Counted from the first letter of the stretch, positions 18,267 to 26,840 are shown. The stretch is DNA of 58,639 nt from Luteipulveratus flavus (GCF_029439465.1 NZ_JAROAV010000030.1:1-58639); one strand, 5' to 3'. Program-made: numbers and translations. Notes: generated from the letters alone by a model not told the origin.

Positions 18267-20021
18267 ATGACGAGTACGCCGCAGCAGGGCAGCGGTCGCG
18301 AGCGTTGGGCGCAGCGATTCGCCGGAGCACAGTCCAAGGGCCAGGTGCGCGACGCCGACTTCACCACCCTGTCGGGGATGGCGGTCGAGCCGGTGTACGG
18401 CCCGGCCGAGGGCGAGGTGCCCGAGCGGATCGGCTGGCCGGGGGAGTTCCCCTTCACCCGTGGTCTCTACCCGACCGGCTACCGCGGCCGGACCTGGACG
18501 ATCCGGCAGTTCGCCGGCTTCGGCAACGCCGTCCAGACCAACGAGCGGTACAAGCTGATCCTGCAGCGCGGCGGCGGCGGTCTGTCCGTCGCCTTCGACA
18601 TGCCCACCTTGATGGGCCGTGACTCCGACGACGCCCTCGCCCTCGGCGAGGTCGGCCACTGCGGTGTGGCGATCGACTCCGCCGCCGACATGGAGGTCCT
18701 CTTCCAGGACATCCCGCTGCAGGACGTCACCACGTCCATGACGATCTCCGGCCCGGCCGTCCCGGCGTTCTGCATGTACCTCGTCGCCGCCGAGCGTCAG
18801 GGCGCCGACATCAGCAAGCTCAACGGCACGCTGCAGACCGACATCTTCAAGGAGTACATCGCCCAGAAGGAGTGGCTCTTCGCGCCCGAGCCGCACCTGC
18901 GTCTCATCGGCGACCTGATGGAGTACACCTCGGCCAAGATCCCGGCGTACAAGCCGCTGTCGGTCTCCGGCTACCACATCCGCGAGGCCGGCTCGACGGC
19001 CGCGCAGGAGCTCGCGTTCACCCTCGCCGACGGGTTCGGGTACGTCGAGCTGGGCCTCTCCCGCGGCCTGGACGTCGACACCTTCGCGCCCGGTCTGTCC
19101 TTCTTCTTCGACAGCCACCTGGACTTCTTCGAGGAGATCGCCAAGTTCCGCGCCGCCCGCCGCATCTGGGCGCGCTGGCTGCGCGACGTCTACGGCGCCA
19201 AGACCGACAAGGCGCAGTGGCTGCGCTTCCACACCCAGACGGCCGGCGTCTCGCTGACCGCCCAGCAGCCGATGAACAACGTCGTCCGGACGGCCGTCGA
19301 GGCGCTGGCCGCGGTCCTCGGCGGGACGAACTCGCTGCACACCAACGCCCTGGACGAGACGCTCGCGCTGCCGACCGACCAGTCGGCCGAGGTCGCGCTG
19401 CGGACCCAGCAGGTGCTGATGGAGGAGACCGGCGTCGTCAACGTCGCCGACCCGCTCGGCGGCTCCTGGTACGTCGAGGCGCTCACCGACCAGATCGAGG
19501 CCGAGGCGGAGAAGATCTTCGACAAGATCCTCACGATGGGCGGCAGCAGCGTCATGTCCGCCGACACCGAGGGCCTTGCCGCCCAGGTGCAGGCCGGCAT
19601 CGGGCGTACGGACAAGGGCGTCTGGCCGATCACTGAGGGCATCCTGCGCGGCATCGAGGACGGCTGGTTCATGTCCGAGATCGCCGAGGCCGCCTTCCAG
19701 TACCAGACGGCGCTGGAGAAGGGCGACAAGAAGGTCGTCGGCGTCAACGTGCACACCGAGTCGATGGCGCACGAGCTGGAGATCCTGCGGGTCAGCCACG
19801 AGGTGGAGCGCGAGCAGGTCCGCGCGCTCGCCGACCGCAAGGCCGGCCGCGACCAGGCCGCGGTCGACGCCGCCCTGGCGACGATGTGCGACGTGGCGCG
19901 CGGCGAGGGCAACCTCATCGAGCCGATGCTCACGGCCGTGCGCGCCGAGGCGACCATGGGCGAGATCTGCGACGCGCTGCGCGACGTGTGGGGCGTCTAC
20001 CGGGAGCCCGCGCGCTTCTGA
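18267..20021 (+). CDS. icmA: B12-dependent acyl-CoA mutase large subunit, isobutyryl-CoA mutase type
   Basis: Substrate-binding TIM-barrel subunit of a two-subunit adenosylcobalamin mutase. At 584 residues it ends right after the barrel and C-terminal helices and has no cobalamin-binding DxHxxG domain, so it needs a separate small subunit that is not in this window. Family knowledge links substrate choice to two positions: methylmalonyl-CoA mutases have Tyr and Arg, isobutyryl-CoA mutases have Phe and Gln. Here they are Phe82 (in TIRQFAGFG) and Gln200 (in KEYIAQKEW), which favours isobutyryl/butyryl-CoA interconversion. The start is ATG 18267, supported by the upstream -10. MeaB at 4560-5519 is a candidate chaperone. 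A related substrate such as pivalyl-CoA cannot be excluded. Confidence 0.87.
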   Translation: MTSTPQQGSGRERWAQRFAGAQSKGQVRDADFTTLSGMAVEPVYGPAEGEVPERIGWPGEFPFTRGLYPTGYRGRTWTIRQFAGFGNAVQTNERYKLILQRGGGGLSVAFDMPTLMGRDSDDALALGEVGHCGVAIDSAADMEVLFQDIPLQDVTTSMTISGPAVPAFCMYLVAAERQGADISKLNGTLQTDIFKEYIAQKEWLFAPEPHLRLIGDLMEYTSAKIPAYKPLSVSGYHIREAGSTAAQELAFTLADGFGYVELGLSRGLDVDTFAPGLSFFFDSHLDFFEEIAKFRAARRIWARWLRDVYGAKTDKAQWLRFHTQTAGVSLTAQQPMNNVVRTAVEALAAVLGGTNSLHTNALDETLALPTDQSAEVALRTQQVLMEETGVVNVADPLGGSWYVEALTDQIEAEAEKIFDKILTMGGSSVMSADTEGLAAQVQAGIGRTDKGVWPITEGILRGIEDGWFMSEIAEAAFQYQTALEKGDKKVVGVNVHTESMAHELEILRVSHEVEREQVRALADRKAGRDQAAVDAALATMCDVARGEGNLIEPMLTAVRAEATMGEICDALRDVWGVYREPARF

Positions 20022-20027
20022 GGCCGG

Positions 20028-20053
20028 GCGGGCGCGTCCCGGGACGCGCCCGC
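20028..20053. terminator. 26-bp perfect palindrome downstream of the mutase gene
   Basis: GCGGGCGCGTCCC (20028-20040) is directly followed by its exact reverse complement (20041-20053), starting 6 bp after the mutase stop. It would form a very stable hairpin and is a likely transcription end point despite lacking a T-tract. Confidence 0.6.
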
Positions 20054-20100
20054 AGGGGTGCCCGGTTCACCCGGACGCGCCGGTCGGCGACAATGGCGTC

Positions 20101-21102
20101 ATGACCCAGCAGCCCCTCAATGCAGCCGCGCTCCGTGGCGCCGTCGATCTGTCCGGTCTGGCCAAGCGGCCCGCGTCCGGGGGCGGCGCCTCCGGTGGCG
20201 CGCCGGCCGGTGGGCAGGACCCCGCCACGGGTGGTCCGCAGGACGGTCTCGTCGTCGAGATCGACGCCCAGGGCTTCAGCAGCCTGGTGACCGCCTCGAC
20301 GCGCTACCCGGTCGTCATCACCCTCTGGGCGACCTCGCAGCCTGCGTCGCGCACGCCCGTCGACGAGCTCGCGCGGGTCGTGCGCAAGCAGGAGGGACGC
20401 GTCCAGCTCGGCATCGTCGACATCGACCAGGCGCCCGAGATCGCCCAGGCCTTCCAGCAGCTCGGGCAGGCGGCCCAGCTGCCACCCGGTACGCCCATGA
20501 CGACCGTGGCGTTCCTGCAGGGGCAGCCGATGCCGCTGCCGCCCATCCCGTCCGAAGAGGCCGCCGAGCAGCTCATCGGCGAGCTGCTCAAGGTCGCCGT
20601 CAGCAACGGCGTCGCGGGTCGGGTGCCGGGTGACCACAGCGCCGACGCGCCCGAGGGTGACGACGCCGACGAGCAGGACGAGGACGAGCTCTCGCCGCTG
20701 CACCAGCAGGCGTACGACGCCATCGAGCAGGGCGACTACGCCGCCGCGATCACCGCGTACGAGCGGGCCCTCGCCGCTGACAAGGACGACGAGGACGCGC
20801 GGCTGGGGCTCGGCCAGGTCCGCCTCCTGCAGCGCACCGAGGGCGCCGACCTCCAGCAGGCCCGGGCCGCGGCCGCCGCCGACCCGAGCGACGTGGAGGC
20901 CGCCAAGACCGTCGCCGACCTCGACGTGCTCGGCGGCCACGTGGAGGACGCGTTCACCCGCCTCATCGACGTGGTCAAGGCGACCGCGGGCGATGAGCGC
21001 AACGCTGCCCGCGAGCACCTGATCAGCCTGTTCGACATCGTCGGCTCCACCGACCCACGCGTGAAGAAGGCCCGCACGGCCCTGATGTCGGCGCTGTACT
21101 GA
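20101..21102 (+). CDS. CnoX/YbbN-like thioredoxin-fold protein with TPR repeats
   Basis: Predicted cytosolic chaperone-like protein of 333 residues. After a Gly/Ala-rich N-terminus (about 25-50) there is a thioredoxin fold (about 50-165) beginning EIDAQGFSSLVTASTRYPVVITLWA, then an acidic linker (DDADEQDEDE, about 193), then helical TPR-like repeats to the end, including HQQAYDAIEQGDYAAAITAYERAL. The active-site CxxC is missing: the loop reads ATSQPASR. Loss of both cysteines is seen in some CnoX-type proteins that act as holdases. The start ATG 20101 follows a GACAAT hexamer by 6 nt. The next gene begins 6 nt after the stop. Confidence 0.86.
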   Translation: MTQQPLNAAALRGAVDLSGLAKRPASGGGASGGAPAGGQDPATGGPQDGLVVEIDAQGFSSLVTASTRYPVVITLWATSQPASRTPVDELARVVRKQEGRVQLGIVDIDQAPEIAQAFQQLGQAAQLPPGTPMTTVAFLQGQPMPLPPIPSEEAAEQLIGELLKVAVSNGVAGRVPGDHSADAPEGDDADEQDEDELSPLHQQAYDAIEQGDYAAAITAYERALAADKDDEDARLGLGQVRLLQRTEGADLQQARAAAAADPSDVEAAKTVADLDVLGGHVEDAFTRLIDVVKATAGDERNAAREHLISLFDIVGSTDPRVKKARTALMSALY

Positions 21103-21108
21103 CCGCTG

Positions 21109-22119
21109 GTGCTGCTGCGCCTGCCCGATCCCGAGCGTCGATTCGCCACGGTCGAGCTCGACAGCCCCGGCCTGCGCGGGGAGTGTGAGTGGCGGGCGGG
21201 CGCGTGGCGCAGACGGATCGGGCGGCCACGCACGCAGCGCATCGAGTACCACTTCCGCGTCGTCGACCGTCGCGGTCGGGTCCGTCACCTGCTGGACCCG
21301 ACCGCCACGTGCACCGTACGAACCTCGTTCGGCCCGCGATCGGTGTGGGAGGCCGGTCGTTACCGGGCACCGGACTGGCTGGACCAGCCCGGCGTCAGCG
21401 GCTCGATGACGCCGCTGGAGCTGCCCAGTGAGCTGGCCGTCCCCCTGCCGGTGATGGTCTGGGTCCCGCGCGGGCTGCGGTCGCACCAGCCGGCGCCGCT
21501 GCTGTGGTGCCACGACGGTCCGGAGTACGCCGAGCGGGCGGACCTGCTGCGTTGGGCCGCCTCTCACGTACGCGCACGTACCCTCCCGCCGTTCCGGCTG
21601 GTGCTGGCCCAACCCGTCCGACGCCTGCAGTGGTACGCCGCGTCACCCGGCTACCTGCGCTCGGTCGACCTCGCGCTCGAGGCGTTGCGGGAGCGGTACC
21701 GGGTCCGGGCGCCGCTGGCGTTCATGGGCGCCAGCCTGGGCGGCCTGACCTCGCTGCTGGTGGGGATGCGCCGCGACGACGTCGGCGCGGTGCTGGCGCA
21801 GTCCGGCTCGTTCTTCGATCCGCGGCTCGATGACCAGGAGAGCGACTTCGGCGGTTTCGGCCGCATCACCCGGGCCGTCGACGGCGTCCGGTCCGGGCGG
21901 TGGCGACGGGCCGGCGCGGGTCCGCAGGTCGCCCTCACCTGCGGGCGGCACGAGGAGAACTACGCCAACAACAAGGCGATGGCCAAGGCGCTGCGGCGGC
22001 GCCGGGTCCCCGTACGGCTCACCGACGTCGCCGACCTGCACAACTACACCGCGTGGCGCGATGCGCTCGATCCGATCTGGCCGAATCTCTTACGGGAGAC
22101 CTGGACTGCGACAGGATGA
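21109..22119 (+). CDS. Enterochelin esterase-like alpha/beta hydrolase
   Basis: Predicted serine hydrolase of 336 residues with the esterase-D/Fes-like fold. It has an N-terminal Ig-like region (about 1-90) and a catalytic domain from about 105 (MVWVPRGL). The nucleophile is probably Ser209 in FMGASLGGLTS, with His311 in ADLHNYTAWRDAL. No signal peptide is visible, so it is probably cytosolic. Start GTG 21109 is 6 nt after the thioredoxin-TPR stop, and its 3' end overlaps the next gene by 4 nt (ATGA). Together with the next hydrolase and an ATP-grasp protein it forms a three-gene unit whose substrate is unknown; nothing in the window points to siderophores. Confidence 0.82.
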   Translation: MLLRLPDPERRFATVELDSPGLRGECEWRAGAWRRRIGRPRTQRIEYHFRVVDRRGRVRHLLDPTATCTVRTSFGPRSVWEAGRYRAPDWLDQPGVSGSMTPLELPSELAVPLPVMVWVPRGLRSHQPAPLLWCHDGPEYAERADLLRWAASHVRARTLPPFRLVLAQPVRRLQWYAASPGYLRSVDLALEALRERYRVRAPLAFMGASLGGLTSLLVGMRRDDVGAVLAQSGSFFDPRLDDQESDFGGFGRITRAVDGVRSGRWRRAGAGPQVALTCGRHEENYANNKAMAKALRRRRVPVRLTDVADLHNYTAWRDALDPIWPNLLRETWTATG

Positions 22120-22871
22120 GTGACGTGGACGGCCAGCGCGTGGACCTACCCGTTCCCGGTCGAGACGTCTCCCTGGGGGTGATCCGGCACGGGCACTTCG
22201 GGCGGCCGGTGCTGGTCTTCCCGAGCGAGGGCGGCCGGGCCGAGGACTTCGCGGCGCACGGCATGACCGACGCCGTGCGCGACCTGCTCGACCAGGGGCG
22301 GGTGTCCTTCTTCTGCGTCGACTCCGCCGACCAGCACACCTGGTCCGACAACAGCCTCACGACCGAGGAGCGCGCCCACGGCCACCAGGTCTACACGCGC
22401 TGGCTCGAGGAGTCGGTCCTGCCGTGGATCCACCAGCAGCTCGGCGGCCGGCAGGAGATCGCGACACTCGGGGTCTCGATGGGCGCCTACCACGCGGTCC
22501 ACTTCGCCCTGACCCACGCCGACGTGGCGCCGCTGGCGATGGGCCTGTCCGGCAACTACGACGTCACCAGCTGGCACGGCTGGGGTGAGCGCGGCGAGGC
22601 GACGTACTTCGCCAACCCCACCGACTACGTCGCCGGCATGCACGGCGGCCACCTGGACTGGATCCGCTCGCGGGTGGGCGTGCTGCTCGTCGTCGGCCAG
22701 GGCGCGTTCGAGACGCATCCGACGGGCGCGCTGCCGTCCAGCCGCGCCTTCGCCGCGCTGCTGGGGAGCAAGGGCATCCCGCACCAGCTCGACCTGTGGG
22801 GCGAGGACGTCGCCCACGACTGGCCCTGGTGGCAGCGCCAGCTCGCCCATCATCTGCCGAGATTCTGCTGA
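22116..22871 (+). CDS. Esterase family alpha/beta hydrolase
   Basis: Second hydrolase of the cluster, 251 residues. The N-terminal region has VIRHGHFGRPVLVFPSEGG, the nucleophile elbow is GVSMGAYHA with Ser121, an aromatic-rich middle contains YDVTSWHGWG, and the catalytic His is probably in EDVAHDWPWW. It is translationally coupled to the preceding esterase and is followed after 63 nt by the ATP-grasp gene. Family members are annotated only as esterases. Conserved linkage to an ATP-grasp ligase suggests it may process the ligase's product, which is inference. Confidence 0.82.
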   Translation: MSDVDGQRVDLPVPGRDVSLGVIRHGHFGRPVLVFPSEGGRAEDFAAHGMTDAVRDLLDQGRVSFFCVDSADQHTWSDNSLTTEERAHGHQVYTRWLEESVLPWIHQQLGGRQEIATLGVSMGAYHAVHFALTHADVAPLAMGLSGNYDVTSWHGWGERGEATYFANPTDYVAGMHGGHLDWIRSRVGVLLVVGQGAFETHPTGALPSSRAFAALLGSKGIPHQLDLWGEDVAHDWPWWQRQLAHHLPRFC

Positions 22872-22934
22872 CGAGGTCGTCGTCCGGACGATCGCGCCGA
22901 CAGTCGTCCTCGCGACGACGGAAAGGGGCCTCAC

Positions 22935-24176
22935 GTGGCCGAGCACCTCATCGGTCTGCTGCTGGGAGCGGAGGAGGACTGGCCGCGCGCGTTCGAGGAG
23001 CTGTTGCGGCGCGTCGGTCCGGTCAGTGCCCCCGACGGGACGACGCACGAGCTGCGCAGCGAGCGACTCACCATCGAGCCGTTCAACCTGCGCGCCAAGC
23101 CGCGGACCGACCTGGTGATCGACCGCCTCGCCCACTGGTACTACCACCCGCGCGAGTGGCTGAAGAAAGCCGCGCTGATGGACGACGTGTACCTGCTGAA
23201 CAGCCCTTTCACGTTCCAGTCGATGGAGAAGCACTCCGCGTACTGCGCGCTGATGCGGCTGGGCATGAACGTCCCCGAGACGGTCCTGGTGCCGTACAAG
23301 AACCCGGTCGACAACGTGCGCTGGGCGTACACCTCCAGCAAGTACAACCGCTCGTTCGACCTGGACTCCGTCGCGGCCGAGCTGGGCTACCCCATGTTCA
23401 TGAAGCCGTTCGACGGCGGGGCGTGGCGCGGCGTCTCGATGATCGCCGACGAGTCCGCGCTGCACCGCGCGTACGACGAGTCCGACGAGATGCTGATGCA
23501 CCTGCAGAAGGCCGTCGACGGGTTCGAGGTGTTCGCCCGCGCCCTCACGATCGGCCCCGAGACGATGGTGATGAAGTTCCGGCCGGACCAGCCGATGCAC
23601 GACCGGTACGCCGTCTCGCACGACTTCCTCGACCCGGCGGTCGGGCAGGAGACCGTGACCATCGCCCAGACGGTGAACGCGTTCTTCCGGTGGGAGTTCA
23701 ACTCCTGCGAGATGCTCGTCAAGGACGGCGTGGTCCACCCCATCGACTACGCCAACGCCTGCCCGGACGTCGCGCTCACCTCGCTGCACTACTACTTCCC
23801 CTGGGCGATCCGGTCGCTGCTGAAGTGGTCGATCTTCTGCACGGTGACCGGGCGCAAGGCGCGCACGCAGGTCGACCCGGACCCGTGGTTCGCGGTCGCC
23901 GACGACCCGTCCCTGTCGTACGAGGACAAGCTCGCGGCGTACCAGCGGCTCTCGGACGACCACTTCCAGACGCAGGAGTACCGCGAGTTCGTCGAGAAGG
24001 CGCTCCCGCACGTGGACGAGCTGGTGCTGGACTGGGTGCAGTCCGACGACTTCGACCGGCTGCTGGTCGAGACGGTGCAGTCGACGTACCCGGTCGCCGA
24101 GCACGAGCGGTTCCTCGGCCACTTCCGCGGGCTGACCGGCCTGTGGTCACGCGACGAGGCCGCCCGCCTCGGCTGA
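22935..24176 (+). CDS. ATP-grasp domain protein, predicted carboxylate-amine ligase
   Basis: A 413-residue protein with the ATP-grasp fold. After an N-terminal domain (about 1-105) come MEKHSAYCALMRLGMNVPETVLVPYKNPVDN (end of the pre-ATP-grasp domain), YPMFMKPFDGGAWRGVSMIADE with the ATP-binding Lys and glycine-rich loop, and RWEFNSCEMLVKDGVVHPIDYANACPD with the Glu/Asn metal ligands. ATP-grasp enzymes activate a carboxylate as acyl-phosphate and join it to an amine, thiol or hydroxyl. Start GTG 22935 follows GGAAAGG. It closes an esterase-esterase-ligase unit and is followed by a hairpin and the IS30 element. The substrates are not known. Confidence 0.84.
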   Translation: MAEHLIGLLLGAEEDWPRAFEELLRRVGPVSAPDGTTHELRSERLTIEPFNLRAKPRTDLVIDRLAHWYYHPREWLKKAALMDDVYLLNSPFTFQSMEKHSAYCALMRLGMNVPETVLVPYKNPVDNVRWAYTSSKYNRSFDLDSVAAELGYPMFMKPFDGGAWRGVSMIADESALHRAYDESDEMLMHLQKAVDGFEVFARALTIGPETMVMKFRPDQPMHDRYAVSHDFLDPAVGQETVTIAQTVNAFFRWEFNSCEMLVKDGVVHPIDYANACPDVALTSLHYYFPWAIRSLLKWSIFCTVTGRKARTQVDPDPWFAVADDPSLSYEDKLAAYQRLSDDHFQTQEYREFVEKALPHVDELVLDWVQSDDFDRLLVETVQSTYPVAEHERFLGHFRGLTGLWSRDEAARLG

Positions 24177-24194
24177 CGAGCGCACCGAAGCCCC

Positions 24195-24218
24195 GCCGTA
24201 CGGCACCCGCCGTACGGC
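24195..24218. terminator. Hairpin downstream of the ATP-grasp gene
   Basis: GCCGTACGG (24195-24203) pairs with CCGTACGGC (24210-24218) around a 6-nt loop. Each arm is also part of the self-complementary decamer GCCGTACGGC. It starts 18 bp after the stop codon and 12 bp before the IS end. Confidence 0.5.
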
Positions 24219-24229
24219 CGCCACCTCGT

Positions 24230-25467
24230 CGGTCGAGTGCGCGTGTCCTGCTGGATGTGGACCCTTGGGTTCAGGGTGCTGTTGCAACGAGGAGTTCGTT
24301 GAGCTTCTCTGCTGGAGTCTGCCAGTGGTGGCGTTGGCGGGGTCGTCCGTTGAGCTGGATCGCGACGCGGTCGAGGTCGTCTTGGGTGTAGGTGCGGAAG
24401 TTGGTGCTGGTGCGGGGGAAGTACTGGCGCAGCAGCCCGTTGGTGTTCTCGTTGCTGCCGCGCTGCCAGGGTGAGTGCGGGTCGCAGAAGAACACCTGGC
24501 AGCCGGTGGCCAGGGTGAACCGGGCGTGCTCGGCCATCTCCGGGCCCTGGTCCCAGGTCAGTGAGCGGGCCAGGTGAGCTGGTAGCCGTCCCATCAGGCG
24601 GGTCAGGACGGTGATGACCTGCTCGCTGACTCGTGACTGGGGCAGGGCGCCGAGCATGACGTACCCGGTGGAGCGCTCCACCAGGGTCACGACCGCGCTG
24701 GAGCCGCGGGCACCGATGACCAGGTCACCTTCCCAGTGCCCGGGCACGGCCCGGTCGGCTACCTCGGCCGGGCGGGTGGAGATGTGCAGCCCCTCGATCC
24801 ATGGCTTGCGTGATCGGGTCGCTGCTGCGCCGGTCCGGGACTGTGGCTTGCGTACCGTCCGCCCCGAGCGCAGCGCGACCTGGCGGCCCAGCTCAGCACG
24901 CAGGCTGCCACGTCCTTGGATGTAGATCGCCTGGTAGATCGTCTCGTGTGACACCCACATCTCCGGCCGGCTCGGGTACTGCGCACGCAACCAGTGTGCG
25001 ACCTGCTGCGGCGACCACTGCTGACCCAGCAGTCCGGCGACGGTGTGCCACAGCGGTGGTAGCGGCCCACCCCACGGTGGGCGCAGCTTGCCGCCGTGAC
25101 AGCGCCGGGCACGGACCCGGTACTTGTGCTGAGCCGTTCGGTGCTCGTACACCCACCGGTAGCACCCGCCCCGACGACCCGTCCCGACCGCGTGCCGCCC
25201 CGAGGGCGACCTCGCCCCGGAACCACCCATCCGCGCACCTCGGTAGGAGTTGTTGCGTCGCACCTCCCGCCACACCGTGCTCCGGTCCCGACCGATCACC
25301 GCAGCGATCTGCGGGAACGTCAGGTCCTGACCGAACAACACCTCGATCTGAGCACGCTCCGACAACGACAACCGCTTTCCAGGCATGAGCACATCCTTCG
25401 CCGTGCTCGTTGCAACAGCTCCCTGAAACCGCCACCGCAAAACCAGCAGGACACGCGCACTCGACCG
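24230..25467. mobile_element. IS30-type insertion sequence, apparently intact
   Basis: A 1.24-kb element with one transposase gene. The ends are a perfect 25-bp inverted repeat starting CGGTCGAGTG (24230-24254 and complement 25443-25467). A second inverted pair lies at exactly the same depth on both sides (24267-24291 and 25406-25430, 23 of 25 matching), separated from the outer repeat by 12 unrelated bases. If the outermost base pairs are not part of the element, a 2-bp CG target duplication is possible, but the boundary is ambiguous by 1-2 bp. No internal stop or frameshift is seen. Confidence 0.85.
24271..25386 (-). CDS. IS30 family transposase
   Basis: DDE transposase of 371 residues that catalyses cut-and-paste or circle-type transposition of the surrounding element. 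The N-terminal helix-turn-helix is LSLSERAQIEVLFGQDLTFPQIAAVIGRDRSTVWREVRRN. The catalytic core has the first Asp in HWEGDLVIGARG, the second in LTWDQGPEMAEH, and the Glu in PWQRGSNENTNGLLRQYFP, all present. ATG 25386 was chosen because MPGKRLSL is the typical family beginning; the upstream 18 codons would run through the inverted repeat. The stop codon lies in the inner inverted repeat. The gene looks functional. Confidence 0.93.
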   Translation of the reverse strand: MPGKRLSLSERAQIEVLFGQDLTFPQIAAVIGRDRSTVWREVRRNNSYRGARMGGSGARSPSGRHAVGTGRRGGCYRWVYEHRTAQHKYRVRARRCHGGKLRPPWGGPLPPLWHTVAGLLGQQWSPQQVAHWLRAQYPSRPEMWVSHETIYQAIYIQGRGSLRAELGRQVALRSGRTVRKPQSRTGAAATRSRKPWIEGLHISTRPAEVADRAVPGHWEGDLVIGARGSSAVVTLVERSTGYVMLGALPQSRVSEQVITVLTRLMGRLPAHLARSLTWDQGPEMAEHARFTLATGCQVFFCDPHSPWQRGSNENTNGLLRQYFPRTSTNFRTYTQDDLDRVAIQLNGRPRQRHHWQTPAEKLNELLVATAP

Positions 25468-25485
25468 GGATCACCGCCCGGACCG

Positions 25486-25543
25486 GCGGCGAAAGCTGGC
25501 GAGTGGCACAGGTATGCGTGTACTGGCGATCAACTTCTGCCGG
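25486..25543. repeat. 58-bp palindromic element, diverged copy 3
   Basis: Same length and layout as the copies at 15-72 and 90-147, including GGCGAAAG near one end, the central TGGCACAGGTATGCGTGT, and CTTCTGCCGG at the other. It begins 18 bp outside the IS30 end, and its distal arm lies where the -35 of the MFS gene promoter should be. Confidence 0.65.
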
Positions 25544-25553
25544 AGGGGTTTCT

Positions 25554-25559
25554 TAGGGT
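25554..25559 (+). promoter_or_regulatory. -10 element (TAGGGT) for the MFS gene
   Basis: TAGGGT is 6 nt before GTG 25566, the leaderless pattern. The expected -35 position (about 25531-25536) falls inside palindromic element copy 3. Confidence 0.5.
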
Positions 25560-25565
25560 GAGGTC

Positions 25566-26807
25566 GTGACGACGAGCGCGCCGCTGCGTGCGGACCCGGA
25601 CTTCCGGCGCTACTGGGCTGCGCGGACGGTCTCGGTCGCCGGGTCGCTCGCGACCTTGGTCGCTCTGCCGGTCCTGGTCTACCGGCTGACCGGCTCGGCT
25701 GCGCTCACCGCGATCACGACCACGCTCGAGGCGGCGCCGTACCTGATCTTCGGGCTGTTCGCCGGCGCGATCGCCGACCGGCACGACCGGCAGCGCGTGA
25801 TGGTCGCGGCCGACCTGGCGAACGCCGCCGTGATCTCGTCCGTACCCCTCGCCTGGTGGCTCGGGCACCTCACCGTGGTGCACGCGCTCGTCGTGGCGTT
25901 CACCGTGCAGAGCCTGTTCACCTTCTTCGACGGCGCCAACTTCGGCGCGCTGCCGGTCCTCGTCGGCAGCGAACGCATCGGCGCGGCGAACTCGGCGATC
26001 TTCGGTGTCGGCGGCGTGCTCGACCTGGTGATGCCCGCGAGCGTCGGCCTGCTGCTGGCGGTCTGGTCGCCCGCGACGATCCTCGCGCTGGACGCGGCCA
26101 GCTTCGTCGCCTCGGCCCTGCTGGTCCGCTCCATCGGCCGACCGCTGTCCGTACCGCGCGAGCACGCCGGGCCGCTGCGCCCGGCGGCGATCCTGCGTGA
26201 CGTCCGCGAGGGTGTCGGCTTCCTGTGGCGCCACGTCGGCGTCCGGACGACGACGGCGGTCGGGACGCTGCAGTCGATCGCGGGCGCCGCGTTCATGTCG
26301 CTGGCGGTCGCGTTCTCCGACCGGGTGCTCGGGGTCGGCACGTCCGGCTGGCGGTTCGGGCTGCTGTACAGCGTGTGGGGGATCGGCGGCATCGTGGCCG
26401 CCGCGCTCGTCCCGCGGCTGCTCGGCGTCACCTCACCCGGGCGGCTCGTCGCGGCGGCGCTGCCGTTCTCCGGCGTCGCCGGGGTCGCGGTCGCGCTGTC
26501 GCCGAGCTGGGCCGCCGCCGTGACGGCGATGGTGGTCTGGGGCGTGGCGTACCAGGTCGTGCTGATCGCCTCGCTCACCTACCGCCAGCAGGTGACACCG
26601 GAGGCGATGCTGGGGCGCGTCAACATGGCCGGCCGGATGCTGTCCTGGGGCATCGGGTGGACCGCCGGCTCGCTCGGCGCGGGCGCACTCGCCCGCCTCG
26701 TCGATGTGCGTGCGGCGATGGTCGCGCTGACCTGCGCCGGTCTGGTCGCCGCGGCGCTCGCGTGGCTGTCGCCGTTGCGTCGGCAGCCGGACCCGGCGGC
26801 GGCCTGA
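25566..26807 (+). CDS. Major facilitator superfamily transporter
   Basis: Membrane transporter of 413 residues with about 12 hydrophobic helices, in the drug/macrolide-efflux-like branch (MFS_3/enterobactin exporter type). The loop between helices 2 and 3 carries GAIADRHDRQRVMVAADL, the family's GxxaDrxxRrrvm signature, and a matching motif in the second half is TYRQQVTPEAMLGRVNMAGRMLSWGIGW. A central cytoplasmic loop contains RDVREGVGFLWRH. Start GTG 25566 is supported by the TAGGGT hexamer. The substrate cannot be predicted; no regulator is adjacent. Confidence 0.88.
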   Translation: MTTSAPLRADPDFRRYWAARTVSVAGSLATLVALPVLVYRLTGSAALTAITTTLEAAPYLIFGLFAGAIADRHDRQRVMVAADLANAAVISSVPLAWWLGHLTVVHALVVAFTVQSLFTFFDGANFGALPVLVGSERIGAANSAIFGVGGVLDLVMPASVGLLLAVWSPATILALDAASFVASALLVRSIGRPLSVPREHAGPLRPAAILRDVREGVGFLWRHVGVRTTTAVGTLQSIAGAAFMSLAVAFSDRVLGVGTSGWRFGLLYSVWGIGGIVAAALVPRLLGVTSPGRLVAAALPFSGVAGVAVALSPSWAAAVTAMVVWGVAYQVVLIASLTYRQQVTPEAMLGRVNMAGRMLSWGIGWTAGSLGAGALARLVDVRAAMVALTCAGLVAAALAWLSPLRRQPDPAAA

Positions 26808-26840
26808 GCCCGCCCACGCCGGCGTCGGGGCTGTCGGTGT

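Noticed and set aside
18267-20021. Truncated methylmalonyl-CoA mutase that has lost its B12 domain
   Set aside because: The length and ending match the naturally separate large subunits of the IcmA type, and the gene is followed by a clean stop and hairpin.
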